A stretch of DNA of 64,000 nucleotides from Shewanella fodinae (GCF_014651955.1 NZ_BMXW01000005.1:58333-122332), one strand, 5' to 3'. Positions 19,020-28,137 are shown, numbered from the stretch's first letter. Translations and numbers: made by a program. Notes: generated by a model from the letters alone, not told the origin.

Positions 19020-19153
19020 GGGACTCACCTTTCGCTTCCGCGTTAACAACACGCAATCTCTTCAGTTAGACAGCTTACAAGTCAGTGAACTCAACAACAA
19101 CCGTTAAAAAGTTGCATCTTATTTCAATATCACTTGATCTTTCCTAAATCATA

Positions 19154-19172
19154 AATGATAATAATTATCATT
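19154..19172. promoter_or_regulatory. Perfect Fur box (9-1-9 palindrome)
   Basis: AATGATAAT-A-ATTATCATT is a perfect 19-base palindrome. Its core TGATAAT-A-ATTATCA is the classical 7-1-7 Fur recognition pattern. It lies 22 bases upstream of a small membrane protein start codon and 134 bases from the divergent lipoprotein gene. Repression of the membrane protein under iron sufficiency is the simplest reading. Confidence 0.85.
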
Positions 19173-19193
19173 AACAAATTAAGGAAGATGATC

Positions 19194-19517
19194 ATGGTTT
19201 GGTTCTTAAGTGTCTTCGTCATCGCCGGCTTGCTGTTACTGACCGTACCCAGCCGACTCACATCATCATCTGAAAATCTCAATATGCCAGGATTATCATC
19301 ACTAGATCTGCATAAATCTTGGCTATTACTGCCATTAACCATACTGTGCTGGCTCGGTGGCCACTTGTTTACTAATGCATTTTCATTTTTCAGCCTTGCC
19401 GCCGTTGGTTTTGTACTGACACCATTAACATTACTTATCCCGGCCTGGCGTCCCTGGGTGTTAGCCTGTGCACTGTTGTCCATGATCTCGGTGTTACTGG
19501 GCACATTGCTGGGGTGA
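19194..19517 (+). CDS. Small membrane protein behind a Fur box, function unknown
   Basis: 107 residues from the ATG at 19194, which has AAGGA at good spacing; the frame is open 13 codons further up but that part covers the Fur box itself. It has three to four hydrophobic segments: about 2-18 (VWFLSVFVIAGLLLLTV), 43-60 (WLLLPLTILCWLGGHLF), 63-82 and 87-106. There is a short soluble loop (PSRLTSSSENLNMPGLSSLD) after the first helix. No catalytic motif is visible and I do not recognise the family. A perfect Fur palindrome just upstream and a terminator downstream make it a self-contained, probably iron-regulated unit; a role in iron or siderophore transport is inference only. Confidence 0.75.
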   Translation: MVWFLSVFVIAGLLLLTVPSRLTSSSENLNMPGLSSLDLHKSWLLLPLTILCWLGGHLFTNAFSFFSLAAVGFVLTPLTLLIPAWRPWVLACALLSMISVLLGTLLG

Positions 19518-19594
19518 ACTTAACGCTTCCTCATCTGTGTCTCTAATGAGACAACCCATACTGATTTTATATCCCTGCAATTAAAGTCAGTTTC

Positions 19595-19621
19595 AGACCA
19601 CCAATTGGTGGTCTTTTTTTT
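19595..19621 (+). terminator. Intrinsic terminator
   Basis: AGACCACC-AATT-GGTGGTCT followed by a run of seven or more T closes the Fur-box-preceded membrane protein unit. Confidence 0.92.
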
Positions 19622-19703
19622 AGGAGCAGCCTCATACTGTAAACTATGGGCCTGTATAGTAAATCTGTTAGACTATTAGCATGATGACGTCAGGAATATC
19701 GCC

Positions 19704-20033
19704 ATGAAATCCGACCCCAATGTTACCTTGGTATACAGTACAGATAAGGGCCGTATTACCGAAACCGCGCCTGCGCCAGAAATCCCAAAAGGAGATGGCA
19801 TAGTACGAATTCATCGCGACAGCAAAGGGCGCAAAGGCAAAGGCGTTGCCGTTATTAGCGGGCTCGCTCTGAATATTGATGAGTTGAAAGCCTTAGCGCA
19901 AAAGCTAAAAAAACAATGCGGTTGTGGTGGTACAGTCAAGGAGTTTACTATCGAGGTTCAGACTGATAATCGAGAGCAACTTAAAACCCTGCTGGAAAAA
20001 ATGGGTTACCAGGTGAAGTTGGCCGGTGGCTAA
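19704..20033 (+). CDS. yciH: SUI1/YciH-family translation factor
   Basis: 109 residues, the bacterial homologue of eukaryotic initiation factor 1. The SUI1 core covers about 30-105: IVRIHRDSKGRKGKGVAVISGL, LAQKLKKQCGCGGTVKEF, then a C-terminal LLEKMGYQVKLAGG. YciH is known to influence start-site fidelity and translation under stress. It is followed at 25 bases by yqgE and then yqgF, probably cotranscribed. Confidence 0.95.
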   Translation: MKSDPNVTLVYSTDKGRITETAPAPEIPKGDGIVRIHRDSKGRKGKGVAVISGLALNIDELKALAQKLKKQCGCGGTVKEFTIEVQTDNREQLKTLLEKMGYQVKLAGG

Positions 20034-20058
20034 CAAACCGCTAACCAGGAGTCGTTGA

Positions 20059-20619
20059 ATGGACAGTTTGCAAAACCATTTCCTTATCGCCATGCCCTCG
20101 CTGAACGACACATTTTTCGAGCGTTCATTGATTTATATCTGTGAACATGATGCCAAAGGCGCAATGGGGTTGATGGTTAATCGCCCGATAGGTCTGGAAG
20201 TCCAGGAATTGCTGGCACAATTGGACTTAAAGGAAGCACCGCAAATTATTCCATCGCTGGAAAATCAAGTGCTGATTGGCGGGCCAGTTAATCCAGAGCG
20301 TGGTTTTGTGTTGCACAGCAACCAGCCACATTGGGCGAACAGCAATCAGGTCAGTGATGAACTCATGCTCACAACCTCCCGAGATATTCTGGCGGCATTA
20401 GGCACGGCCAAAGCGCCAATACATTTTTTGGTGGTGCTGGGTTATGCAGGCTGGAGTCGTAATCAGCTGGAACAGGAATTAGCAGAAAACTCTTGGTTAA
20501 CGATACCGGCAACAGAAGCGCTGCTGTTTGACACTCCTTTCGAAGAACGCTGGGAAAAAGCAACTCATTCGCTGGGTTTTGATGCCTGGCAAATGTCCGG
20601 CGATATAGGTCATGCATGA
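20059..20619 (+). CDS. yqgE: YqgE/AlgH family protein (UPF0301)
   Basis: 186 residues, single YqgE/AlgH domain: [26 protein letters not shown] at the N-terminus, [26 protein letters not shown] and [18 protein letters not shown]. No signal peptide or membrane helix. Biochemical function is not established. Its stop overlaps the yqgF start in ATGA, the usual yqgE-yqgF coupling in proteobacteria. Confidence 0.95.
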   Translation: MDSLQNHFLIAMPSLNDTFFERSLIYICEHDAKGAMGLMVNRPIGLEVQELLAQLDLKEAPQIIPSLENQVLIGGPVNPERGFVLHSNQPHWANSNQVSDELMLTTSRDILAALGTAKAPIHFLVVLGYAGWSRNQLEQELAENSWLTIPATEALLFDTPFEERWEKATHSLGFDAWQMSGDIGHA

Positions 20620-21038
20620 GTAAAACTGTACTTGGTTTCGATTTTGGCACCAAAAGCATCGGCGTAGCAGTAGGACAAGAGATCACGGCAAGTGCTCAGC
20701 CGCTGTTATCACTCAAAGCCAATGATGGCGTACCCGACTGGCAGCAGATTGCGGCGCTGTTACAGGAATGGCAACCTGATCTGGTGGTGGTTGGTTTGCC
20801 GTTAAATATGGATGGCAGTGAACAGGAAATGACACAGCGCGCCCGTAAGTTTGCTAATCGCATCCATGGTCGCTTTGGAGTGGCGGTAGTCACTCAGGAT
20901 GAGCGACTGACCACCACGGATGCCAAAGCCAGATTATTCGAACTCGGTGGCTTTAAAGCCTTAGGTAAAAGCAAAGTGGATGCTGTCTCTGCAGTACTGA
21001 TTATTGAAAGCTTTTTTGAAAATCAGTATGGAGCTTGA
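20616..21038 (+). CDS. yqgF: Putative pre-16S rRNA nuclease / RuvX family (YqgF)
   Basis: 140 residues with an RNase H-like fold: [15 protein letters not shown] supplies the first catalytic Asp, [23 protein letters not shown] the middle motif, [11 protein letters not shown] the catalytic Glu, and [15 protein letters not shown] the last Asp. In E. coli YqgF is essential and processes the 5' end of 16S rRNA; the Holliday junction resolvase annotation is older. Start overlaps yqgE by four bases. Convergent with a glutathione peroxidase gene; no clear terminator in the 55-base gap. Confidence 0.95.
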   Translation: MSKTVLGFDFGTKSIGVAVGQEITASAQPLLSLKANDGVPDWQQIAALLQEWQPDLVVVGLPLNMDGSEQEMTQRARKFANRIHGRFGVAVVTQDERLTTTDAKARLFELGGFKALGKSKVDAVSAVLIIESFFENQYGA

Positions 21039-21093
21039 GTGTTAATAATAAGATGCTAGCAAACCACACCTTTTAGTTACGACAAAACGACCG

Positions 21094-21654
21094 CTAATGC
21101 GGTGTTGATGCAGTTTCAGCTGCCAGCAATTTATCAATTGCATCGTTGAGTTCTTTGCTGTCAGGCGTAACCCGAGAATTAAACTGCTGCACATTTTTAC
21201 CATCACCACTGACCAGATATTTGAAGAAATTCCATTTTGGCGAGCCAGCTTTATCATCAAGATAGGCAAAGACCGGGTTAACATCACTGCCTCGCACCGC
21301 TGATGTCGCCATCATGGTGAAAGTTACTCCGTAGTTGATGTAACAGATTTTCGCCGTGTCTTTTTCCTGTTTTTCCTCCTGGAAAAAATCATCAGAAGGG
21401 AAGCCAATCACCACCAAACCTTTATCACGGTATTTTTCATGTAACGCTTCCAGCCCTTTAAACTGTGGGGTAAAACCGCAATGACTGGCAGTATTCACTA
21501 TCAACACGGGTTTCCCTTGAGTGAGAGCACACAAGTCGACCATTTCCTGGGAATGTAACTTTCGCAGTTGCAGATTGAGATAATCCGGGCATTGGGCCGC
21601 AGTAGCCGATGCAGCCCATAGCAACATCATTGGCAGATAGCCTTGCACTTTCAT
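21094..21654 (-). CDS. Secreted glutathione peroxidase family protein
   Basis: 186 residues. An N-terminal signal peptide of about 19 residues (VQGYLPMMLLWAASATAA|Q) is followed by a glutathione peroxidase fold. The catalytic Cys (in place of selenocysteine) is in VNTASHCGFTPQFKGLEALH; IGFPSDDFF replaces the usual FPCNQF with loss of its Cys; the catalytic Trp is in PKWNFFKYLV. A further Cys pair (AQCPDYLN, LCALT) lies in the mature N-terminus. It probably reduces peroxides in the periplasm with a thioredoxin-like donor. Same strand as the porin-like gene 70 bases upstream. Confidence 0.9.
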   Translation of the reverse strand: MKVQGYLPMMLLWAASATAAQCPDYLNLQLRKLHSQEMVDLCALTQGKPVLIVNTASHCGFTPQFKGLEALHEKYRDKGLVVIGFPSDDFFQEEKQEKDTAKICYINYGVTFTMMATSAVRGSDVNPVFAYLDDKAGSPKWNFFKYLVSGDGKNVQQFNSRVTPDSKELNDAIDKLLAAETASTPH

Positions 21655-21724
21655 ACTCTGTCCCTCGGTATTAATAAATAAATGAGATTTCTGACTGAGG
21701 CTAGCACAAGGCTGACGACCAGCG

Positions 21725-22822
21725 TTAAAAATAAAGGCCGATATTAATATTCAGGCGCGAATGCCAACCGTTATTGCCATCATCAATACCAATCCCCGGA
21801 CCACCAGCAAACCACATGTTTTTACCCGCAATCCAGTCAACGTAGCTGTAGAATTTCCCCGCAGTGATTGAGCAACCAGTCACGTTTTGGATGGAGTCAT
21901 CGAGACCAGTGCCAGATGCCGCTATGTGGGTGAAATCGTTATAACAGGTGATATTGGAGACCGGCCCCCAGTGCACATCCATACTGCGAGACAGATTGGC
22001 ACTGAGCACATTCGCTTTAGCCGCCACTTCAAATGGATAGGCAAAAGCAGACATTGCCATACGACCGCCAGCGATATCATTATCGTAATGCAGATACTGC
22101 AACTGTGTCTGCCAGCCTTGCCAGTCCATTTGCCAGTGTGTAGCTACAGCAAAACCATCGCTATCACTTCCCGCCACTGCATCTGTTACCGGGCGATAAT
22201 CAAACCGATTAAGCTGCAAAGAGGCGCCGAGCTTATGACTGATACCACCACTACTGAAACTCCGCTCAATTCTGCCATTGAGTTGTCCTGCTTCTTCATA
22301 GGGACTCGCGGCTGTAGTGGCAGTGTCAAAGGAATAACGCTTGAAGCGGCTACCGTCACCATATTCATCATTAGCGAAATAGGCTAAATCGTAGCGCCAA
22401 CCATCCTGCTCGTATTGCCAATGGACACCGGCATCATAATCATCTTCAAAACCAAGATAATAAGTGCCGCCGAACCAGAAAGAATGCGACGCATAAGGTA
22501 ACAAGCCAAAAGGAACTTGGGTTACCCCAATTTTCACGCTGGACTGTTCCGAAAACTTATAACCCATCCATGCGTGATGAATAACGTCCTGATCCTGATA
22601 CCAGCGATACTGCGCTGAAGCAAACAACTGTCCATCATCATAGTTAACATCGGCGCGGAACAGCTCAAATTCAAACTTGGCATTGTTATCGTAATCCTTC
22701 CAGCCATAGTTCAAACGTACCGCCCCGCCAATATCCAGCTTATCGGAAACAGGCACAGCCAAAACCGGAAAGGAAAATCCCAAGGTCGCAACCACAACCC
22801 CTAGTCTTTTGCTAATTCTCAT
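21725..22822 (-). CDS. Porin-like outer-membrane beta-barrel protein
   Basis: 365 residues. MRISKRLGVVVATLGFSFPVLAVP is a signal peptide of about 22 residues. The mature chain shows alternating aromatic/hydrophobic beta strands throughout (GGAVRLNYGWKDYD, QLFASAQYRWYQDQD, SSVKIGVTQVPFG, WQTQLQYLHYDNDI) and ends in NINIGLYF, with the C-terminal Phe needed for barrel assembly. The VPFGLLPYASHSFWFGG stretch resembles phosphate-selective or short-chain porins of the OprO/P superfamily, but the solute is unknown. It lies 114 bases after pilU; the gap (22823-22936) is A+T-rich and suits a promoter. Confidence 0.85.
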   Translation of the reverse strand: MRISKRLGVVVATLGFSFPVLAVPVSDKLDIGGAVRLNYGWKDYDNNAKFEFELFRADVNYDDGQLFASAQYRWYQDQDVIHHAWMGYKFSEQSSVKIGVTQVPFGLLPYASHSFWFGGTYYLGFEDDYDAGVHWQYEQDGWRYDLAYFANDEYGDGSRFKRYSFDTATTAASPYEEAGQLNGRIERSFSSGGISHKLGASLQLNRFDYRPVTDAVAGSDSDGFAVATHWQMDWQGWQTQLQYLHYDNDIAGGRMAMSAFAYPFEVAAKANVLSANLSRSMDVHWGPVSNITCYNDFTHIAASGTGLDDSIQNVTGCSITAGKFYSYVDWIAGKNMWFAGGPGIGIDDGNNGWHSRLNINIGLYF

Positions 22823-22936
22823 CCTCTTCTCCGTTTATATAAAAAATGGCGATGGATACTAACAAAAAATTAATTTAAATTCGAATTACACAATGAAAAT
22901 GAAATATTTATAGTAAAAAACCTCTATTTATTATAC

Positions 22937-24049
22937 TCAATCCATATCCAGTGTGACGCCTTCCATCGCTCCAGTAGAGCCAGTAGAGCCACTTTGTAGT
23001 TTGATCATCAAACGCAGGTCATTTGGAGAATCGGCATGACGTAACGCTTCGGCGTAGGTGATTTCACCATCGTTAAACAACTTAAACAGCGCCTGATCGA
23101 ACGTCTGCATCCCTTGCTCATTCGATTTAGCCATAGTCTCTTTCAGTAGATGTAACTCGTTGTTTTGAATAATACTGGCGACTCGGGGAGTATTGATCAA
23201 AATTTCAATGGCCGCACGGCGACCGCTACCATCCGCTTTGGGGATCAATTGTTGCGCCACAATGCCACGTAAATTCAATGACAGGTCAAATAACAATTGT
23301 CGGTGTTTACTTTCTGGCACGAGGTGCATAATGCGATCCAGCGCCTGGTTAGCATTATTGGCATGCAATGTCGCCATACACAGGTGGCCAGTTTCAGCAA
23401 AAGACAACGCAAATTCCATCGTTTCCTGGCTACGGATTTCACCAATAAGAATCACATCTGGCGCCTGTCGCAGAGAGCTTTTCAACGCTGCATCAAAAGA
23501 TTCGGTATCAATGCCGACTTCGCGCTGAGTAATAATGCTCTTACGGTGCTGATGCACAAACTCGATGGGATCTTCGATAGTCAGAATGTGCCCTTTGGAA
23601 TTACTGTTACGATAGCCAATAAGTGCCGCCAGCGAAGTAGATTTACCGGTACCCGTGCCACCGACCATAATCACCAGCCCACGTTTACTCATCACCAGAT
23701 CTTTGAGAATCGCTGGCAGACTCAGTTCTTCCATTGTGGGGATACGAATTTCAATACGCCGCATCACACAGCCAGCGGCTTCACGCTGCCAGAAAGCACT
23801 AACCCTAAACCGTCCTAAATCTTTAACACCAATAGCAAAATTACACTCTTTGCTGTCATGAAAGGCTTTTTTGTTCTCTGGTGTCATCAATGATTCAACA
23901 AATTCCAGCGCCTGTGCCGGTGTGAAAGGATTTTCTGCCAGCGGCCGCAGCTCACCATCAATCTTGGCGCTAGGAGGAAAGCCTGCCGTAATAAACAGGT
24001 CGGAGGCTTTGCGGGCTACCATTTCCTCAAGAAAAGGTCTGACGTCCAT
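22937..24049 (-). CDS. pilU: Type IV pilus retraction ATPase PilU
   Basis: 370 residues; ATG at 24049 has GGAG at good spacing (a GTG lies one codon further up). Hexameric AAA-like ATPase of the PilT/PilU branch: Walker A GGTGTGKSTS at about 130-139, Asp box ILTIEDPIEFVH, Walker B PDVILIGEIRSQETM, His box TGHLCMATLHANNA. It lacks the AIRNLIRE signature of PilT, which with the extended Ser/Gly-rich C-terminal tail identifies PilU. PilU assists PilT-powered pilus retraction at the inner membrane. Nine bases separate it from pilT. Confidence 0.95.
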   Translation of the reverse strand: MDVRPFLEEMVARKASDLFITAGFPPSAKIDGELRPLAENPFTPAQALEFVESLMTPENKKAFHDSKECNFAIGVKDLGRFRVSAFWQREAAGCVMRRIEIRIPTMEELSLPAILKDLVMSKRGLVIMVGGTGTGKSTSLAALIGYRNSNSKGHILTIEDPIEFVHQHRKSIITQREVGIDTESFDAALKSSLRQAPDVILIGEIRSQETMEFALSFAETGHLCMATLHANNANQALDRIMHLVPESKHRQLLFDLSLNLRGIVAQQLIPKADGSGRRAAIEILINTPRVASIIQNNELHLLKETMAKSNEQGMQTFDQALFKLFNDGEITYAEALRHADSPNDLRLMIKLQSGSTGSTGAMEGVTLDMD

Positions 24050-24058
24050 CACCGCTCC

Positions 24059-25096
24059 TTACAGATTCAGTTGTTTATTGGAACTCTTGGATAGCGCATC
24101 TTCGCGGGTAATGACCCCTCTGGCGACCAGATGTTGCAGGCTCTGTTCCAACGTTTGCATACCGTGCGCCATACCAGTCTGAATCGCAGAATACATCTGC
24201 GCCACTTTATCCTCGCGGATGAGGTTACGAATAGCTGGCGTACCAATCATGATCTCGTGAGCTGCCACCCGGCCACCGCCAATTTTCTTAATCAGCGTCT
24301 GCGAGATAACCGCTTGCAATGACTCAGACAACATGGTGCGCACCATGTCTTTCTCTCCCGATGGGAATACGTCAACCACACGGTCAATGGTCTTGGCCGC
24401 AGAAGTTGTATGCAAGGTGCCAAACACCAAGTGACCGGTTTCAGCGGCGGTCAGCGCTAGGCGAATGGTTTCTAGGTCGCGCATTTCACCCACCAAGATC
24501 ACATCCGGATCTTCACGCAAGGCACTGCGCAACGCGGCAGCAAAACTCAAGGTGTGGCGATGGACTTCACGCTGATTGATCAGACAATTTTTAGTTTTGT
24601 GCACAAATTCGATAGGGTCTTCAATGGTCAGAATATGATCACGACGATTATCATTCACGTAGTCAATCATTGCCGCCAAAGTAGTACTTTTACCCGAGCC
24701 GGTCGGCCCGGTAACCAACACCAAGCCACGAGGATATGAGGAAATTTTCTTGAAAATTTCTGGTGCACCTAACTGTTCCAGCGTCAAAATATCACTGGGA
24801 ATAGTACGAAAGACAGCGGCCGCGCCACGGGCCTGGTTAAAGGCGTTCACCCTGAACCGTGCCAGATTGGGTACTTCAAAGGAGAAGTCAATTTCCAGAT
24901 ACTCTTCATAATCCTTGCGCTGTTTGTCGTTCATGATGTCATACACCAACCGATGAACATCCTGATGCGTCAGCTCTGGAACATTGAGTTTTCGTACTTC
25001 CCCATCAACGCGGATCAGCGGCGGCACCCCGGAAGACAGATGCAGATCCGAGGCGTTATGCTTTACACTAAAAGCCAATAATTCAGTGATTTCCAT
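24059..25096 (-). CDS. pilT: Type IV pilus retraction ATPase PilT
   Basis: 345 residues, the usual PilT length. N-terminal ITELLAFSVKHNASDLHLSSG, Walker A GPTGSGKSTT (about 131-140), Asp box LTIEDPIEFVH, Walker B DVILVGEMRDLET, His box HLVFGTLHTTSA, and the retraction-specific AIRNLIRE motif near residue 270. It powers depolymerisation of type IV pili for twitching, DNA uptake or surface sensing. Divergent from yggS with only 37 bases between start codons, which contain the palindrome GGGATATCCC. Confidence 0.97.
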   Translation of the reverse strand: MEITELLAFSVKHNASDLHLSSGVPPLIRVDGEVRKLNVPELTHQDVHRLVYDIMNDKQRKDYEEYLEIDFSFEVPNLARFRVNAFNQARGAAAVFRTIPSDILTLEQLGAPEIFKKISSYPRGLVLVTGPTGSGKSTTLAAMIDYVNDNRRDHILTIEDPIEFVHKTKNCLINQREVHRHTLSFAAALRSALREDPDVILVGEMRDLETIRLALTAAETGHLVFGTLHTTSAAKTIDRVVDVFPSGEKDMVRTMLSESLQAVISQTLIKKIGGGRVAAHEIMIGTPAIRNLIREDKVAQMYSAIQTGMAHGMQTLEQSLQHLVARGVITREDALSKSSNKQLNL

Positions 25097-25133
25097 AGAA
25101 CGGGATATCCCTTACAAGCGAAAGATTAACATC

Positions 25134-25841
25134 ATGACAACAATAGCAGAGAGACTGGCGCTCGCCCAGCGCCGGATGACACTGGCGGCTAGGCAAAACG
25201 CAAGACAAGCGACTGACATCACATTGCTGGCAGTCAGTAAAACAAAACCGGTATCCGATATTATTGCCGCTTATGCTGCTGGCCAGCGCTGCTTTGGTGA
25301 AAACTATGTACAGGAAGGGCAGCAAAAAATTCTCGAACTCAGTCAACAGTACTCAGATATAGAGTGGCATTTTATCGGGCCATTGCAATCAAATAAAAGC
25401 CGTCCTGTGGCCGAATTATTTCACTGGATGCACACGGTAGATCGCAGCAAAATCGCCCATAGACTTAACGAACAACGACCTGACACTTTGCCACCACTGA
25501 ATGTCTGCATCCAGATAAATGTGAGCGGCGAAGTGTCCAAATCTGGGGTTACGAATGCCAAGGATATGCTGGCGCTCGCCAACGAAATCCAGCAGTTACC
25601 TCACCTGAAATTGCGCGGTCTGATGACCATTCCCAGCGCCGAGGAAGGCACCAAACTCCTGAATGAATTTCAGCAAATGCAGCAACTGTTTCACCAACTT
25701 AAGCAAGCTTTTCCTCTGGTTGATACCTTGTCCATGGGCATGAGTCACGACCTGGAGTTAGCGATTGCTAACGGCGCCACCATGGTACGCATTGGCAGTG
25801 CTATCTTTGGCGCAAGAGATTATGGTCAAAAACCAGCTTGA
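25134..25841 (+). CDS. yggS: YggS/PLPBP pyridoxal-phosphate homeostasis protein
   Basis: 235 residues from the ATG at 25134; the frame is open upstream but that part lies antisense to pilT. Fold-type III PLP-binding protein: the PLP lysine is in LLAVSKTKP, then CFGENYVQEGQQK, WHFIGPLQSNKSR, GLMTIPS and the phosphate-binding LSMGMSHDLELAIANGATMVRIG. It keeps free PLP and amino-acid pools in balance and has no known enzymatic activity. First gene of the run toward hemW. Confidence 0.96.
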   Translation: MTTIAERLALAQRRMTLAARQNARQATDITLLAVSKTKPVSDIIAAYAAGQRCFGENYVQEGQQKILELSQQYSDIEWHFIGPLQSNKSRPVAELFHWMHTVDRSKIAHRLNEQRPDTLPPLNVCIQINVSGEVSKSGVTNAKDMLALANEIQQLPHLKLRGLMTIPSAEEGTKLLNEFQQMQQLFHQLKQAFPLVDTLSMGMSHDLELAIANGATMVRIGSAIFGARDYGQKPA

Positions 25842-25936
25842 TTGGCCGTAGTGCCCTTGTTTTTGCTACCCTAAGCCCAAATACTATTGGCATTCGCGGT
25901 GAAGCTCCGCAGAATTTCAGGCAGACAGAGGATTTT

Positions 25937-26761
25937 ATGTCAGACAAGCGCATCTGTTTTATCGGCGCCGGTAATATGAGCCGCAGCATCATCAGCGGCC
26001 TAGTTAACAGTGGTTATTCCCCGCAATTGATTGAGGCGAGTAACCCCAGCACCGGCAAACTGCAAGCGCTACAGGCAGACTTTGCCATTAAGGTGACCAC
26101 AGATAACTTGGCTGCGGCCAAAGCTGCAGATGTGATTGTATTAGCGGTGAAGCCACAACTGATGCAACAAGTGTGTGCAGCATTGCAGTCACTGGATTTG
26201 TCCAACAAACTACTTATCACCATTGCCGCAGGTATTAGTGCCGCACGCTACAGCGACAGTGACTATCTGGCACAACCCGTGAAATTGATCCGCACCATGC
26301 CCAATACCCCAATGCAGATTGGCGCAGGTATGAGTGGGATGTTCGCACCAGCGAATATTAACGATGAAGACAAAGCTATCTGCAATCTCATCATGACCAG
26401 TGGCGGACAAGCAGTGTGGGTAGAGAAAGAAGCGGATTTGAATCTGGTCATTGCCCTTGCAGGGAGTTCTCCGGCCTACTTTTTCCTGTTTGTCGAAGCT
26501 ATGATAAAGGCAGCAACCGAATTAGGCATGGAACAGCAGACGGCTAGAGCACTGGCACAGCAAGCCGCTTTAGGTGCCGCCAAAATGTTACTGGAAAACC
26601 CACAACTATCGCCGCAACAGCTGCGACAAAATGTAACATCAAAAGGTGGTACTACTCATGAAGCGGTCGAAACCTTTATACAAGGCAATCTTTCAGGGCT
26701 GGTAAAACAAGCAATGAACAACTGTATTGCCAGAGCTGAAGCAATGGCGCAAGAATTCTGA
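25937..26761 (+). CDS. proC: Pyrroline-5-carboxylate reductase
   Basis: 274 residues from the ATG at 25937; an in-frame extension of 33 codons upstream does not resemble the family. Catalyses the last step of proline synthesis, NAD(P)H-dependent reduction of P5C. NAD(P)-binding FIGAGNMSRSIISGL, then VILAVKPQ, IRTMPNTPMQIGAG, ALAGSSPAYFFLFVEAM and the C-terminal NVTSKGGTTHEAVETF. Cytosolic. The neighbour order yggS-proC-yggT-yggU is widely conserved. Confidence 0.96.
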   Translation: MSDKRICFIGAGNMSRSIISGLVNSGYSPQLIEASNPSTGKLQALQADFAIKVTTDNLAAAKAADVIVLAVKPQLMQQVCAALQSLDLSNKLLITIAAGISAARYSDSDYLAQPVKLIRTMPNTPMQIGAGMSGMFAPANINDEDKAICNLIMTSGGQAVWVEKEADLNLVIALAGSSPAYFFLFVEAMIKAATELGMEQQTARALAQQAALGAAKMLLENPQLSPQQLRQNVTSKGGTTHEAVETFIQGNLSGLVKQAMNNCIARAEAMAQEF

Positions 26762-26786
26762 TCAACCATAGAGAACGATAACATCC

Positions 26787-27335
26787 ATGAATGCATTCGC
26801 TTACTTAGTTAACACCCTGTTTGATCTATATCTGATGGTGGTGATTTTGCGCTTCTGGCTGCAGTTGGCTCGGGCAGATTTTTATAATCCGTTCAGCCAG
26901 TTTATTGTCAAAGCCACCCACCCAATCCTGGCACCGATGCGGCGCATTTTGCCGGCCATAGGTACGATTGATACCGCCTCTATCGTGCTGGCATTAGCGG
27001 TAGTGGTCCTCAAAATACTGTCGTTGTCGCTGATAGCGGGCGCGAGCTTTGATTTTGGCACAACGATTATCTTTGCAATTGTTTCTGTCATCAAAGAAGC
27101 GGGGGTATTACTGTTCTGGATCCTGATTATCCGTGCGATTTTGAGCTGGGTAAGCCAAGGCAGTAATCCGTTTGAGTATGTACTGATCCAACTGACCGAG
27201 CCAATCCTCAGCCCTATCCGTCGCATTATTCCACCTATGGGTGGGCTGGATCTGTCAGTATTGTTACTGATGATTGGTCTTAACTTTCTCAACATGCTGT
27301 TGGCCCAATATGTTCCGTTCTGGGCCATGGCCTGA
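26787..27335 (+). CDS. yggT: YggT family membrane protein
   Basis: 182 residues with two copies of the YGGT domain, each with a helix pair and a conserved FxNPxSQ-like then P-I-L-x-P-x-R-R stretch: [12 protein letters not shown]...[12 protein letters not shown], and [34 protein letters not shown]. About four membrane helices. Inner-membrane protein implicated in osmotic or potassium stress in E. coli and in septation in relatives. The stop overlaps the yggU start by one base. Confidence 0.95.
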   Translation: MNAFAYLVNTLFDLYLMVVILRFWLQLARADFYNPFSQFIVKATHPILAPMRRILPAIGTIDTASIVLALAVVVLKILSLSLIAGASFDFGTTIIFAIVSVIKEAGVLLFWILIIRAILSWVSQGSNPFEYVLIQLTEPILSPIRRIIPPMGGLDLSVLLLMIGLNFLNMLLAQYVPFWAMA

Positions 27336-27622
27336 TGCCTGCAATTGTACAAGAGCAGCAGGATCTGCTGCTCAACCTCTATATCCAACCGAAAGCCAGC
27401 CGAGATCAGTGGGTTGGCATGCATGGCGACGAGTTGAAAGTCGCCATAACGGCCCCACCGATTGATGGCAAAGCCAATGCCTATCTGGAGAAATGGCTGG
27501 CCAAAGCATTTAAGGTGCCGAAAAACCAGGTGACAATAATCAAAGGCGAATTAGGACGGCATAAACAGGTGCGTATCAGTGCCCCCCGAGAGTTACCTGA
27601 GTTCATTCAACAACTGCTCTGA
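27335..27622 (+). CDS. yggU: YggU / DUF167 family protein
   Basis: 95-residue soluble alpha/beta protein of the DUF167 family: [47 protein letters not shown], and [14 protein letters not shown]. Function unknown. Overlaps yggT by one base (TGATG), so it is translationally coupled. Confidence 0.95.
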   Translation: MPAIVQEQQDLLLNLYIQPKASRDQWVGMHGDELKVAITAPPIDGKANAYLEKWLAKAFKVPKNQVTIIKGELGRHKQVRISAPRELPEFIQQLL

Positions 27623-27705
27623 GTCATCGCATCTACTGCCATAGGCTTCCGTCGGTTAAGCGGTTATAATCCGCCACATGGTACAGTAAAGACTTAATTA
27701 TATCA

Positions 27706-28137
27706 GTGCGCCGATTCCTCTTGTTCGTTGTGTTATGGCTGGCCGTAGTCAGTGTTGCCTATGCAGAGCAGAAATTGCAGGTGGGCCATTATGATATTCA
27801 CTATATGGCGTTGCCCAGCACTTTTCTGACGCCTGCTATCGCCCATAACTATGGCATCGACCGCAGCCCCTATACCGGGTTTCTGAACGTGGTAGTACAA
27901 GACCGTAATCAACCAGGGAACCCCATGATTGCGGTGGAAATCAGCGGTATTGCCACCAATATTCTTGATGCTCGCTTCAAACTGAAATTCCGTGAAATAC
28001 GCGAAGGCCATTCGGTTTATTACTTGGCAGAATGTCCTTATCGTGACACAGAAGAGATCCGTTTCAAGCTGGTGATCCGTAACAAGAACGATCTCAACAC
28101 CACCATTGATTTCAGCCAGAAATTCTTTAACGACTGA
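27706..28137 (+). CDS. DUF4426 periplasmic protein
   Basis: 143 residues with a probable GTG start; no ATG in frame gives the signal peptide RRFLLFVVLWLAVVSVAYA|EQ. The mature part (KLQVGHYDIHYMALPSTFLTP, NHSRSPYTGF-like region IDRSPYTGFLNV, FKLKFREIREGHSVYYLAE) matches DUF4426, an immunoglobulin-like exported domain found at this site (between yggU and rdgB) in gammaproteobacteria. Function unknown. The ribosome site is weak, so expression may depend on coupling with upstream genes. Confidence 0.88.
   Translation: MRRFLLFVVLWLAVVSVAYAEQKLQVGHYDIHYMALPSTFLTPAIAHNYGIDRSPYTGFLNVVVQDRNQPGNPMIAVEISGIATNILDARFKLKFREIREGHSVYYLAECPYRDTEEIRFKLVIRNKNDLNTTIDFSQKFFND

Noticed and set aside
21887..22387. 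166-residue plus-strand frame inside the porin-like gene
   Set aside because: Antisense to a gene with signal peptide and C-terminal barrel signature; low-complexity translation.
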